Source: Comamonas sp.
GTDB taxonomy: Bacteria > Pseudomonadota > Gammaproteobacteria > Burkholderiales > Burkholderiaceae_C
NCBI RefSeq assembly: GCF_009360615.1
Contig: NZ_SPEY01000004.1
Location: 1-64,000 of the forward strand
Direction of reading: 5' to 3'
Length of the DNA stretch: 64,000 nt
The stretch's first letter is position 1, and each line of letters opens with the position of its first letter. The position numbers and the translations under genes are program-made. Positions 34,106-42,220 of this stretch are shown piece by piece. The notes beneath the pieces are model-generated. The model did no database searches and was not told where the DNA came from. It saw only the letters and a list, made by a program, of their open reading frames with translations.

Positions 34106-35260
34106 ATGCCCGATGGATGGCTGCGCCCACACCCCGAAGACCCTGACCGCCTGGTGGCGGATCTGCCCTCGCCCTGTGTACAGGCCCATGCCGCCAACCT
34201 GATGATGCTGGACGACGGCACCCTGGCCTGCGTGTGGTTCGGCGGATCCATGGAGGGCCGCTCCGACATCTCGGTCTTCATGTCGCGCCTCGCCCCGGGT
34301 GCTGCGCAGTGGTCCGAGCCCGTCCAGCTCTCGGACGATGTCGAACGCTCGGAACAGAACCCCGTGCTGTTTCCCGCACCGGATGGCGCACTGTGGCTGC
34401 TGCATACGGCCCAGTACTCGGGCCACCAGAACACCTCGGTCGTGCGCCGGCGCCTGTCTCGCGATCAGGGCCGGAGCTGGGGGCCCACCGAGACGCTGGC
34501 CGATGCACCGGCAGGCACCTTCGTGCGTCAACCCCTCCATGTCCATGCGGACGGCAGCTGGCTGCTGCCGGTCTTCCACTGCCGTGCCCAACCGGGCCTG
34601 GCCTGGGATGGCAGCCACGACGACAGCGGTGTGCTGCGCTCGGCGGATCAGGGACGCAGCTGGCAGCGCATTGCCGTGCCCGGCAGCCAGGGCTGCGTGC
34701 ACATGAATATCGTTCAGGCTTCGGACGGCGGCCTGCTGGCGTTCTTTCGCAGCCGCTGGGCCGACCATGTCTACCGCAGCCGCAGCGACGACGGCGGCCT
34801 GAGCTGGCAGCAGCCCGAGGCCACTGAGCTGCCGAACAACAACTCGTCCATCCAGGCCTTGCGCCTGGCCGACGGGCGCCTGGCCATGATCTTCAACGCC
34901 AGCAGCGCTGCCGACGCCACCCAGCGGCGCGAGTCGCTGTATGACGAGCTGGACGACCGCCCGGCAACACCGGCAACCGCTGCGGCCGGCGAGCGCCGCG
35001 CGTTCTGGGGCGCTCCGCGTGCGCCCATGACATTGGCCCTGTCGGCCGACGACGGCCTGAGCTGGCCCTGGCAACGCAATCTCGAAACGGGCGACGGCTG
35101 GTGCATGAGCAACGACTCGGAGCACGGCCGCAACCGCGAGTATTCCTACCCCTCCATCCGCCAGGGCGCCGACGGCGCTCTGCATCTGGCCTATACCGTG
35201 TTCCGCCAGCATATTCGCCATGTGCGCGTGCAGCCGGACTGGGTGAACGAACAAGCATGA
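34106..35260 (+). CDS. Sialidase-like (BNR/Asp-box repeat) protein
   Basis: This 384-residue protein appears to be a six-bladed beta-propeller. Asp-box repeats with the S-x-D-x-G-x-x-W pattern are visible as SADQGRSW, SDDGGLSW and SADDGLSW, and a diverged copy, RDQGRSW. No signal peptide or secretion feature is seen, so it should be cytoplasmic, which is unusual for a true sialidase. In this cluster it may be a hydrolase or lactonase-like enzyme acting on the imported acid, but catalytic residues were not verified. The ATG at 34106 has AAGGAA upstream, and the next gene overlaps its stop (ATGA). Confidence 0.75.
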   Translation: MPDGWLRPHPEDPDRLVADLPSPCVQAHAANLMMLDDGTLACVWFGGSMEGRSDISVFMSRLAPGAAQWSEPVQLSDDVERSEQNPVLFPAPDGALWLLHTAQYSGHQNTSVVRRRLSRDQGRSWGPTETLADAPAGTFVRQPLHVHADGSWLLPVFHCRAQPGLAWDGSHDDSGVLRSADQGRSWQRIAVPGSQGCVHMNIVQASDGGLLAFFRSRWADHVYRSRSDDGGLSWQQPEATELPNNNSSIQALRLADGRLAMIFNASSAADATQRRESLYDELDDRPATPATAAAGERRAFWGAPRAPMTLALSADDGLSWPWQRNLETGDGWCMSNDSEHGRNREYSYPSIRQGADGALHLAYTVFRQHIRHVRVQPDWVNEQA

Positions 35261-36219
35261 CCACAACCTCCACTCCCTTCAATGTTCTCGTCACCGCCGA
35301 GCACTGGGCCCCCGAAGCCCAGGCCGTGGTGCAGCAAGCAGGCGGACAGATCCATTTCATGGCCGAACCCATCACTGCGGAAAGCCTGGCGAAGCGGCTG
35401 GCGCAGACCGGCGCGCAGGCCCTGGTCCTGCGCGGCTCCAAGCCGGTGAGCGCCACCGTGCTGCGGGCTGCCCCCGCCTTGCGCATCGTGGCCAAGAACG
35501 GGGCCGGTGTGGACAGCGTGGACATGGAAGCTGCGCGTGCCCAGGGTGTGGCCGTGGCCGTGGCGCTGGCCGCCAATGCCCCGGCCGTTGCCGAACATGC
35601 ACTGGCGCTGATGCTGGCGCTAGTGCGGCAGCTGCCGCAGCTGGACCAGCAGGTTCGCGCAGGCGGCTGGGCCGGCAGCAGCTGGCAGGGCCGCGACTTC
35701 CGCGGCTCCACAGTGGGCATCGTCGGCTATGGTGCCATCGGCCGTGCCACCGCGCAGCTGGCTGCGGCCCTGGGCGCCAAGGTGCTGGTGCTGCGCCCCG
35801 CAGGCCAGGCCGACGACTTTGACTGCGAACCCGATCTGCGCCAGCTGCTGCCCCGCGTGGACATCCTGAGTCTGCACTGCCCGCTGACCGAGCAGACACG
35901 CGGCCTGATAGGTGCAAGCGAACTGGCACTGCTGCGCCCGGGCAGCCTGCTGATCAACACTGCACGCGGCCCCGTGGTCGACGAGACCGCGCTGCTGGCG
36001 GCACTGGAAAGCGGCCATCTGGGTGGCGCCGGACTCGACACCTTCGACATCGAGCCACTGCCCCAGGGCCATCCGCTGACCCGGTTGCCCCAGGTGCTGC
36101 TGACGCCGCATGTGGCCGGCGTGACGCGCCAGGCGGCGCTGCGCGTGGCGATGCTGACGGCCGCCAATATCGTCGACCACCTGGCAGGCAGGCCGCTGCC
36201 CGCCGGTCACCTGCTGTGA
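35257..36219 (+). CDS. D-isomer specific 2-hydroxyacid dehydrogenase
   Basis: This 320-residue NAD(P)-dependent dehydrogenase interconverts 2-hydroxy and 2-keto acids. The cofactor loop TVGIVGYGAIGRATAQ, the catalytic arginine region NTARGPVVDE, the glutamate in DTFDIEP and the histidine in TPHVAGVTRQ are all present, so it should be active. Glyoxylate, hydroxypyruvate, or a keto acid made by the cluster are candidates. The ATG at 35257 overlaps the stop of the sialidase-like gene by 4 bp, indicating translational coupling. The aldolase gene starts about 60 bp downstream. Confidence 0.9.
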   Translation: MTTTSTPFNVLVTAEHWAPEAQAVVQQAGGQIHFMAEPITAESLAKRLAQTGAQALVLRGSKPVSATVLRAAPALRIVAKNGAGVDSVDMEAARAQGVAVAVALAANAPAVAEHALALMLALVRQLPQLDQQVRAGGWAGSSWQGRDFRGSTVGIVGYGAIGRATAQLAAALGAKVLVLRPAGQADDFDCEPDLRQLLPRVDILSLHCPLTEQTRGLIGASELALLRPGSLLINTARGPVVDETALLAALESGHLGGAGLDTFDIEPLPQGHPLTRLPQVLLTPHVAGVTRQAALRVAMLTAANIVDHLAGRPLPAGHLL

Positions 36220-36281
36220 GCCGGGTTCTCTGCATCGCCGAGGCCTTCTCCCACGCCATGATTAATCCAACCGAGAAAAGC

Positions 36282-37085
36282 ATGCCTGCCTACAACCCCT
36301 TCAAGACCGCCCTCTGCGCCCGCCAGCCCCAGATCGGGCTATGGCTGTCCATGGCCGACCCCTATCTGGCCGAAGCTGCTGCCACCACGGGCTACGACTG
36401 GCTGCTCATCGATGGCGAGCATGCGCCCAACGATCTGCGCAGCACCCTGGCCGGCCTGCAGGCCGTGGCCCCGCACCCTGCCCACCCCGTGGTGCGGGTG
36501 GTGGAAGGCAGCACGTCTCTCATCAAGCAGATGCTGGACATCGGCGTCAAGACCCTGCTCGTGCCCATGGTGGACACGGCGGATCAGGCCCGGGCCGTGG
36601 TGGCAGCCACCCGATACCCGCCCCTGGGCGTGCGTGGCGTCGGGAGCGCGGTGGGACGGGCCTCCCTGTGGAGCCGCCGTGACGACTATCTGAATGTGGC
36701 CGACGACGAGGTCTGCCTGCTGGTGCAGGCCGAGACCACCACGGCCCTGCAGAATCTCGAAGCCATCTGCGCCGTGGATGGCGTGCACGGCGTCTTCATA
36801 GGACCGGCCGACCTGGCCGCCTCCATGGGCCACCGCGGCACCCCCGGCCACCCCGAAGTACAGGCCGCCATCGAGGCAGCGATGCGAACCATTATTGCCA
36901 GCGGCAAGGCGGCAGGCACGCTGACCTCGGACCCTGCACTGGCACAACGCTACCTGGATCTGGGCTGCAGCTTTGTGGCCGTCGGTGTGGACCTGCTGAT
37001 GTTCGTGAACGCCGCGCGCAAGCTGCGCAGCCAGTTCGCCGGCTCCACGGTGACCGCACCGGCACGCCCCGCCGCCGCCTACTGA
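36282..37085 (+). CDS. HpcH/HpaI-type class II 2-keto-acid aldolase
   Basis: This 267-residue metal-dependent aldolase cleaves 2-keto-4-hydroxy acids to pyruvate (or a related keto acid) plus an aldehyde. Hallmarks are QIGLWLSMADPYLAE, LLIDGEHAPND, VRGVGSAVGRASLW, LVQAETTTALQNL and GVFIGPADLAASMG, all highly similar to HpaI and to 5-keto-4-deoxy-D-glucarate aldolase (GarL). The ATG at 36282 has GAGAAAAGC upstream; one at 36258 is also possible. As the last gene of the cluster it would follow the dehydratase step in a sugar-acid pathway. Confidence 0.9.
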   Translation: MPAYNPFKTALCARQPQIGLWLSMADPYLAEAAATTGYDWLLIDGEHAPNDLRSTLAGLQAVAPHPAHPVVRVVEGSTSLIKQMLDIGVKTLLVPMVDTADQARAVVAATRYPPLGVRGVGSAVGRASLWSRRDDYLNVADDEVCLLVQAETTTALQNLEAICAVDGVHGVFIGPADLAASMGHRGTPGHPEVQAAIEAAMRTIIASGKAAGTLTSDPALAQRYLDLGCSFVAVGVDLLMFVNAARKLRSQFAGSTVTAPARPAAAY

Positions 37086-37265
37086 TGCCCAGTCCGGCGG
37101 ACGCAGCCATTGCGGCGGCGTCCTCCGCTCCTGGCGACCCTCAGGCGACAAGGCCAGGCATAGCCGCCGTAGCCCTGCTTCGGCGACAAGCCCCCTGGAG
37201 GCCAGACAGGCCGCCGTCGCGGCGCGCGTCACTGCATCGATGCCGCCCCCGTCTGAGCAGCCCCC

Positions 37266-39872
37266 TCATGCCGCAAGCGCACTGTGCGCAGCCGCCGCTG
37301 CGGAAGTCGCATTGACAAGCAGCCATTGCTCGAACTCCTGCGGCGCCAGCGGCCTGGCAAACAGAAATCCCTGCGCCACCGGGTAGCCCTGCTCGCACAG
37401 CATCACGCTCTGCGTCGGCGTCTCCACGCCCTCCGCGACCACCGTCAGGTGCAGGCTCTTGCCGATGCCCAGGATGGCACTGCTCAGAGCCCGGGCGGCC
37501 TCGTCATGCTCCAGATCGGCCACGAAGCTGCGATCGAGCTTGAGTTCACTGACCGGCAATCTGCGCAGATAGCTCAGGCTGGAATAGCCGGTGCCGAAAT
37601 CGTCCATGGACAGGCGCACGCCGTGCGCATGCACCTCGTTGATGGTTTTCATGGTGCTGGGATTGGTGTCCAGCAGAATGCTTTCCGTCAGCTCCAGGGT
37701 CAGGTCCTGCGGCGCAAGGTCGTTGCGGTCCAGCGTGTCGGCGATCATCCGGGGCAGATCCAGGTTGTGAAAACTCGATGGCGACAGATTGACCGACACC
37801 GCCGGAACTTCGAGCCCCTTGGCACGCCACTGCGACAGCTGATGGCAGGCCTCCTCCAGCGCCCAGCTTCCCAGATCGGCAATCAGCCCACATTCTTCGG
37901 CCAGCGGAATAAAGCGGGCCGGCGAAATCTCGCCCAGCTCCGCATGGCTCCAGCGCGCCAGCGCCTCCACGCCATAGAGCCGGCCGGTGGCCATCTCGAT
38001 CTGGGGCTGGTAATGCAGACGCAGGCCACCGCTCTTGAGCGCCTTGCGCAGCGCGGTCTCCAAGGCCAGGCGCTCCTGGGCCAGACGGTTCATTTCGCTG
38101 CTGAAGAAGCAGAAACGCCCGCGCCCCTTGCTCTTGGCCTGGTACATGGCCATGTCGGCACGATGAACCAGGGTCTCCATGTCCCGTCCATCCGAGGGGA
38201 ACATCGCAATGCCCACGCTGGCGGAAATGGCCAGCGAGGCATCTGCAATGTTCAGGGGCTCGGCCAGCAGCTCCTGCAGGCGCTCGATGGTACTGGCCAC
38301 ATATTCCGCATCGCAATGCGGCAGCACGGCCACGAATTCGTCACCCGAAAGACGCCCGGCAATATCGGAGCTGCGCAGCACGCGCTGCAGCCGTGCAGCG
38401 ACACTGCGCAGCAATTCGTCCCCCACGGGATGGCCCAGAGAGTCATTGACCTGCTTGAAGCGGTCCAGATCGATGAACAGTACCGCCAGTTGCGCATCGT
38501 GGATGGCTGCCGACGCAATCGCCTGATCGGCCTTGGCCTGCAGCAGGCTGCGGTTGGGCAATCCCGTCAGTCCGTCGTAGAACGCCAGCTGACGGATGCG
38601 CGCGCGCGACAGTTCGCGCTCCAGCGCCAGAGCGCACAGGTGGATGCAGGCATCCACCAGTTGCTGGTGAAAAGCCGATGCATCTCCGGCCAGGGGTTCC
38701 CGGTAATAAAACGCAAAAGTGCCTATCGGCTTGCCCTCGCTGTTGCAAATGGGGGTGGACCAGCAGGCCTTGAAGCCCAATGGCAGGATCAGGTGCCTGA
38801 AATCGGCCCACAGCGGATCCTGTGCAATATCGTCCACCAGCACCGGTGCATTGCGCCACGCGGCGGTTCCGCAGGAGCCCGCGCTCGGACCTATGGCCAG
38901 TCCGTCGATCAATGCCGAATAGGACTGCGGCAGACTGGGACCGGCCAGCGGGTGAAGCAGCCCCTGGGCATCGACCTCGAGAATCGAGGCCGTCACCTCC
39001 GGCGCAATTCTCTCGACCTCCAGGCACACCATCTCCAGCACTTCCACCAGCGGCCGCTCGCGTGCCATGGCCTCCAGCACGCGATGCTGCAAGGCCTCGT
39101 GCATCTTGGAACGGGTAATGTCGGTCAGCATGGACACCGTGTATTGCCAGCAGCCGTCCGCATCGAGGATGGGGTTGCTGATGACCTTGGCCCAGTAACG
39201 CTGGCCATTCTTGCCGACCACGATCTCCTCGCGCCCCACGGGCTGGCCGGCGCGCAGCTCCGAACGGTAGCGCTCTGCCGCCGCCTCGGGCAGCTGGGGA
39301 GCCAGCAGGGCAATCGGCATGCGTCCTGCAACCTCCTCCGTGCGCCATCCGAACATGCGCGTGAAGCCGCCGTTGACATGCACGATGCGGGAGGCTCCGT
39401 CACTGATGATCACGGCCGTATCAGAGGCGTCGGCCACCAGGGACAGACGGTGCAGATGCTCCTGCTGCGTCTGCTCCCGGGCACGCCGCTGGGTGACGTC
39501 GGTGGCGATCTTCAGGATATGCACCACCTGCCCCTGGGCATCCATCACCGGTGTGTAGGTTGCCTCCAGCCAGCAGCTGCTGCCATCGCTGCGCAATCGT
39601 TCCACCACGCCGGAATACGCATTGCCCGCACACAGGTGCGCCCAGACTTCCCCGTACCTGGCGCTATCGGCCAGACGCGCAGAGCAAAAGCTGCGGTGCG
39701 GTCGTCCCTGCGACTGCTCACGGGTCAAGCCCATGAGCTGCAGATAGTTGTCATTGGCACGAAGCAGCACTCCATCGAGGCCGAACTCGGCCATGGCCAT
39801 GACCCTGTCCAGCGCCTGCAACTGGGCCAGCTGCAGCTCCGGAGGCATCGCGCCAAGATCTCCCTCACGCAT
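37266..39872 (-). CDS. PAS-PAS-GAF-GGDEF-EAL cyclic di-GMP enzyme
   Basis: This 868-residue bifunctional regulator has, in order, two PAS domains (about 20-265), a GAF domain (about 270-430), a GGDEF domain (about 440-605) and an EAL domain (about 615-860). The GGDEF motif is SGDEF near residue 510, with an RSSD I-site five residues before it. The EAL domain keeps EALAR, LTES, DDFGTGYSS, KLDRSFV and AEGVET, so phosphodiesterase activity is likely. No transmembrane segment is visible, so it is cytosolic and senses through PAS/GAF. The start at 39872 has AAAGGA upstream. It stands alone. Confidence 0.9.
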   Translation of the reverse strand: MREGDLGAMPPELQLAQLQALDRVMAMAEFGLDGVLLRANDNYLQLMGLTREQSQGRPHRSFCSARLADSARYGEVWAHLCAGNAYSGVVERLRSDGSSCWLEATYTPVMDAQGQVVHILKIATDVTQRRAREQTQQEHLHRLSLVADASDTAVIISDGASRIVHVNGGFTRMFGWRTEEVAGRMPIALLAPQLPEAAAERYRSELRAGQPVGREEIVVGKNGQRYWAKVISNPILDADGCWQYTVSMLTDITRSKMHEALQHRVLEAMARERPLVEVLEMVCLEVERIAPEVTASILEVDAQGLLHPLAGPSLPQSYSALIDGLAIGPSAGSCGTAAWRNAPVLVDDIAQDPLWADFRHLILPLGFKACWSTPICNSEGKPIGTFAFYYREPLAGDASAFHQQLVDACIHLCALALERELSRARIRQLAFYDGLTGLPNRSLLQAKADQAIASAAIHDAQLAVLFIDLDRFKQVNDSLGHPVGDELLRSVAARLQRVLRSSDIAGRLSGDEFVAVLPHCDAEYVASTIERLQELLAEPLNIADASLAISASVGIAMFPSDGRDMETLVHRADMAMYQAKSKGRGRFCFFSSEMNRLAQERLALETALRKALKSGGLRLHYQPQIEMATGRLYGVEALARWSHAELGEISPARFIPLAEECGLIADLGSWALEEACHQLSQWRAKGLEVPAVSVNLSPSSFHNLDLPRMIADTLDRNDLAPQDLTLELTESILLDTNPSTMKTINEVHAHGVRLSMDDFGTGYSSLSYLRRLPVSELKLDRSFVADLEHDEAARALSSAILGIGKSLHLTVVAEGVETPTQSVMLCEQGYPVAQGFLFARPLAPQEFEQWLLVNATSAAAAAHSALAA

Positions 39873-40076
39873 CATTATTCCTTTGCGTATTCGCATCCCG
39901 GGCCGGCTCAAATCCAGAATGGAAAAGTCATGCTTTCATATGAATACCAGCAATAATAATGATGAATACGAGATTCAATAATCGTGATTCAGGGCGAATG
40001 ATCAAAAAAATGCAGGATCGGCAACAGTCCCGGACCTGCAAGCCGATGCGGCATGCCGGTACGTTGCGATGCAGCG

Positions 40077-41033
40077 TCACGGGCCACGCTGATCGGGCCC
40101 AGCTCCGCGCAAGGCATCGCGACGCCGCCATCTGCCGCCAAACTGGTTGACCACCATGCCCAGCAGAACGCCCAGCGTACCCAGCCATTGCAGACCATTG
40201 GGCGACTCTCCCAACAGCAGCATGGCCGAAAGCAGACCGATCACCGGCACCAGCAGCGACAAAGGGGCCACGGTACTGGCGGTATAGCGCTGCAGCAGGC
40301 GGGTCCAGAGGCCATAGCCCAGCAGGGTGGACAAAAAGGCCAGATAGGCAATCACACCCAGCTCGCTCCAGCCTATGGATCCCAGCTGCGAGACGACCGA
40401 CTCTGCGCCATCCACCCAGACCGACAACGCCAGCAGCGGCAGGATGGGGAAGACGCTGGTCCAGACAATGAAGGACACCGGCTCGTAAGAGCCCTGCCGG
40501 GCCGCCACGCGGGTCAGCAGATTCGAGCCGGCCCACATGGCTGCGGCGCCCACGGTCAGCACAAAGCCGATCAGCGTCATATCCGATGCCCCCTCACCAT
40601 GGGCTGCGCCAATCAACAGCAGCCCTGCGAGTGCGATGAACAGACCCAGCCATTGCCAGCGCTGCGGCTTTTCCTGCAGGAATGCTGCGGCCAGCAACAT
40701 GGTGATGAATGCCTGGGTCTGAAGTACCACCGACGCCATTCCGGCAGGCATGCCCAGCTTCATGCCGGTGAACAGCAGGCCGAATTGTCCGACCCCTTGC
40801 ACCAGCCCGTAGGCCGCCAGCAAACCCCAGGAAAGATTCACGGGCGGACGCACGAAGAGCAGAAATGGCAGCGATGCGGCAGCAAAGCGCAGCGCACACA
40901 GCAGCAAGGGCGAGAGTTTGGCCAGCCCCCACTTCATGACCACGAAATTGAGACCCCAGACCACGATGACGATGATGGCGCTGAGCCAGTCCGGGCGGCT
41001 CATGCCGGAGGTGGGCGAGGATGCAGAACTCAT
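40077..41033 (-). CDS. EamA/DMT superfamily transporter
   Basis: This 318-residue integral membrane protein has about ten transmembrane segments in two EamA repeats (roughly 18-145 and 158-295). Family cues are VWGLNFVVMKWGL in the first repeat, FLQEKPQRWQWLG at the end of it, and LLGESPNGLQWLGTLGVLLG in the second. DMT proteins of this type export amino acids, metabolites or drugs; the substrate is unknown. The C-terminal tail is basic. It is followed on the same strand upstream by a small membrane protein, but the 126-bp gap makes a shared transcript uncertain. Confidence 0.87.
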   Translation of the reverse strand: MSSASSPTSGMSRPDWLSAIIVIVVWGLNFVVMKWGLAKLSPLLLCALRFAAASLPFLLFVRPPVNLSWGLLAAYGLVQGVGQFGLLFTGMKLGMPAGMASVVLQTQAFITMLLAAAFLQEKPQRWQWLGLFIALAGLLLIGAAHGEGASDMTLIGFVLTVGAAAMWAGSNLLTRVAARQGSYEPVSFIVWTSVFPILPLLALSVWVDGAESVVSQLGSIGWSELGVIAYLAFLSTLLGYGLWTRLLQRYTASTVAPLSLLVPVIGLLSAMLLLGESPNGLQWLGTLGVLLGMVVNQFGGRWRRRDALRGAGPDQRGP

Positions 41034-41159
41034 GACACTGACGACTATTGTTGGATTTCCAGATCGGGTCCCCTAGTATGACCTGCCCTCCGTCACGCTG
41101 TGGACGAACAGCACACAACGGACCATCAGGGAGGCGGTCGCCAGGTGCGGGCAGCGGCG

Positions 41160-41714
41160 TCACTTGAGCAGATAGCGGTCCACCTTCACCGGCAGCATGA
41201 GCAGGGCCTTGAAGGCGTACAGCACGATCAGGGTCCCGCTGAAGTCGCCCACCATCATCACCAGAAGCTGGTCCAGCTGGAAGCCGTCTCCCCGGATGAC
41301 GGACCAGCCCTGGTGCAGCAAGGCATTGCTCAGCCCGTAGACTGCACTGAGCCATAGCAGGCGCTGCGGCGTGAGATGACTGAGGGAGCGACCGAGTCCC
41401 ATCCATTTGCGGGCTGCGCAATACGTGCCATAGGGGGCAAGCGTGGCCATGATGCCGCCCGCAAACGCTCGCAACCCGTCATCGGGGAAGAAGTAAAAGT
41501 GGCAGACCAGCCATGACACGACAAAAAGCCCGGCTACACCCGCTTCCGCAAAAAGCAGGGTACAGAGCAAACGCACACCGGCAGGCAGGTATATCCAGTT
41601 GACGCCCCTGACAAACTCCAGTTCGGAGAAAATCCACTGATTCAAGGCCAGCATTGCCAAGAACAGCACCGCCGTGATTACCGCCACCGAAAATTGCGTC
41701 CAAATGTTCTTCAT
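41160..41714 (-). CDS. Small hypothetical membrane protein
   Basis: I do not recognise this 184-residue protein. It is strongly hydrophobic, with about five likely transmembrane segments (near 8-28, 38-58, 60-80, 118-135 and 150-170). Charged residues lie in the connecting loops, and there is a conserved-looking GDGFQLDQLLVMMVGDFSGT segment (key residues G, D and Q). A MASE1-like sensor relation is possible but not supported by motif. It is divergent from a small winged-helix gene (94 bp apart), so the two could form a regulator-target pair. Confidence 0.6.
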   Translation of the reverse strand: MKNIWTQFSVAVITAVLFLAMLALNQWIFSELEFVRGVNWIYLPAGVRLLCTLLFAEAGVAGLFVVSWLVCHFYFFPDDGLRAFAGGIMATLAPYGTYCAARKWMGLGRSLSHLTPQRLLWLSAVYGLSNALLHQGWSVIRGDGFQLDQLLVMMVGDFSGTLIVLYAFKALLMLPVKVDRYLLK

Positions 41715-41808
41715 GCGCTGCCGCCGACCCTGTTCACTGTCTGCGCAGTATTATGAGCGCCGTTGATTCGTGCTGCGTCATCGGCGCTTCGTCTGTTTTT
41801 GCCTTCTC

Positions 41809-42162
41809 ATGCCAAAGTCCCTGTCTGCCGATATCTACTTACGCTTTCTGCACCTGGCAGCGACCATCCGCAACCTGCCGGTGCTGCCCGCACTGGACCC
41901 GCTGGAGGAGCGCCTGCTGGAACAAATTGCCAATGCCGGCACGCGCCAGGAGCGTCTTTGCGTCAGAGACCTGATGGCCCAGCGTGAACTGGGATCGCCG
42001 GCCACGATTCACACCCGTCTGAAGTCCATGCGCCAAAAAGGCTGGATCCTGCTGGCCGACACCGAAGATGCCAGACGCAAGCAGATCGAGCTCAGTGCCG
42101 ATGCCCACAAGCATTTCGAGAAGCTCTCGCACTGCATTGTTCAGGCCGCCGCCGAGAGCTGA
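41809..42162 (+). CDS. Small winged-helix (MarR-like) DNA-binding protein
   Basis: This 117-residue protein looks like a compact winged-helix regulator: the core VRDLMAQRELGSPATIHTRLKSMRQKGWILL (key residues S70, A72, T73, H75, R77, L78 and K79, by position) contains a recognition-helix and wing pattern as in MarR/DUF-like wHTH proteins. It lacks the usual N-terminal dimerisation helices of full MarR. The ATG at 41809 is preferred over one 13 codons upstream because the extra residues are hydrophobic and not regulator-like. It may control the divergent membrane-protein gene. Confidence 0.6.
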   Translation: MPKSLSADIYLRFLHLAATIRNLPVLPALDPLEERLLEQIANAGTRQERLCVRDLMAQRELGSPATIHTRLKSMRQKGWILLADTEDARRKQIELSADAHKHFEKLSHCIVQAAAES

Positions 42163-42171
42163 TACAGACAC

Positions 42172-42199
42172 AAAAAAAGCAGCCACCGGGCTGCTTTTT
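42172..42199. terminator. Bidirectional terminator between the wHTH gene and pmbA
   Basis: AAAAAGCAGCC and GGCTGCTTTTT pair around ACCG, with A and T runs on both sides, serving both convergent genes. The stem core is the same as at 10733-10761 and 45034-45059. Confidence 0.88.
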
Positions 42200-42220
42200 A
42201 CATGGGGCAATCTGCGGCGA

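Noticed and set aside
37086-37265. Possible terminator or small gene after the HpaI-type aldolase
   Set aside because: No stem with a T run and no open frame with protein-like composition in this 180-bp gap.
37284-39956. Plus-strand 890-residue frame antisense to the GGDEF/EAL gene
   Set aside because: All PAS, GAF, GGDEF and EAL motifs are on the minus strand; the antisense frame shows no domain.
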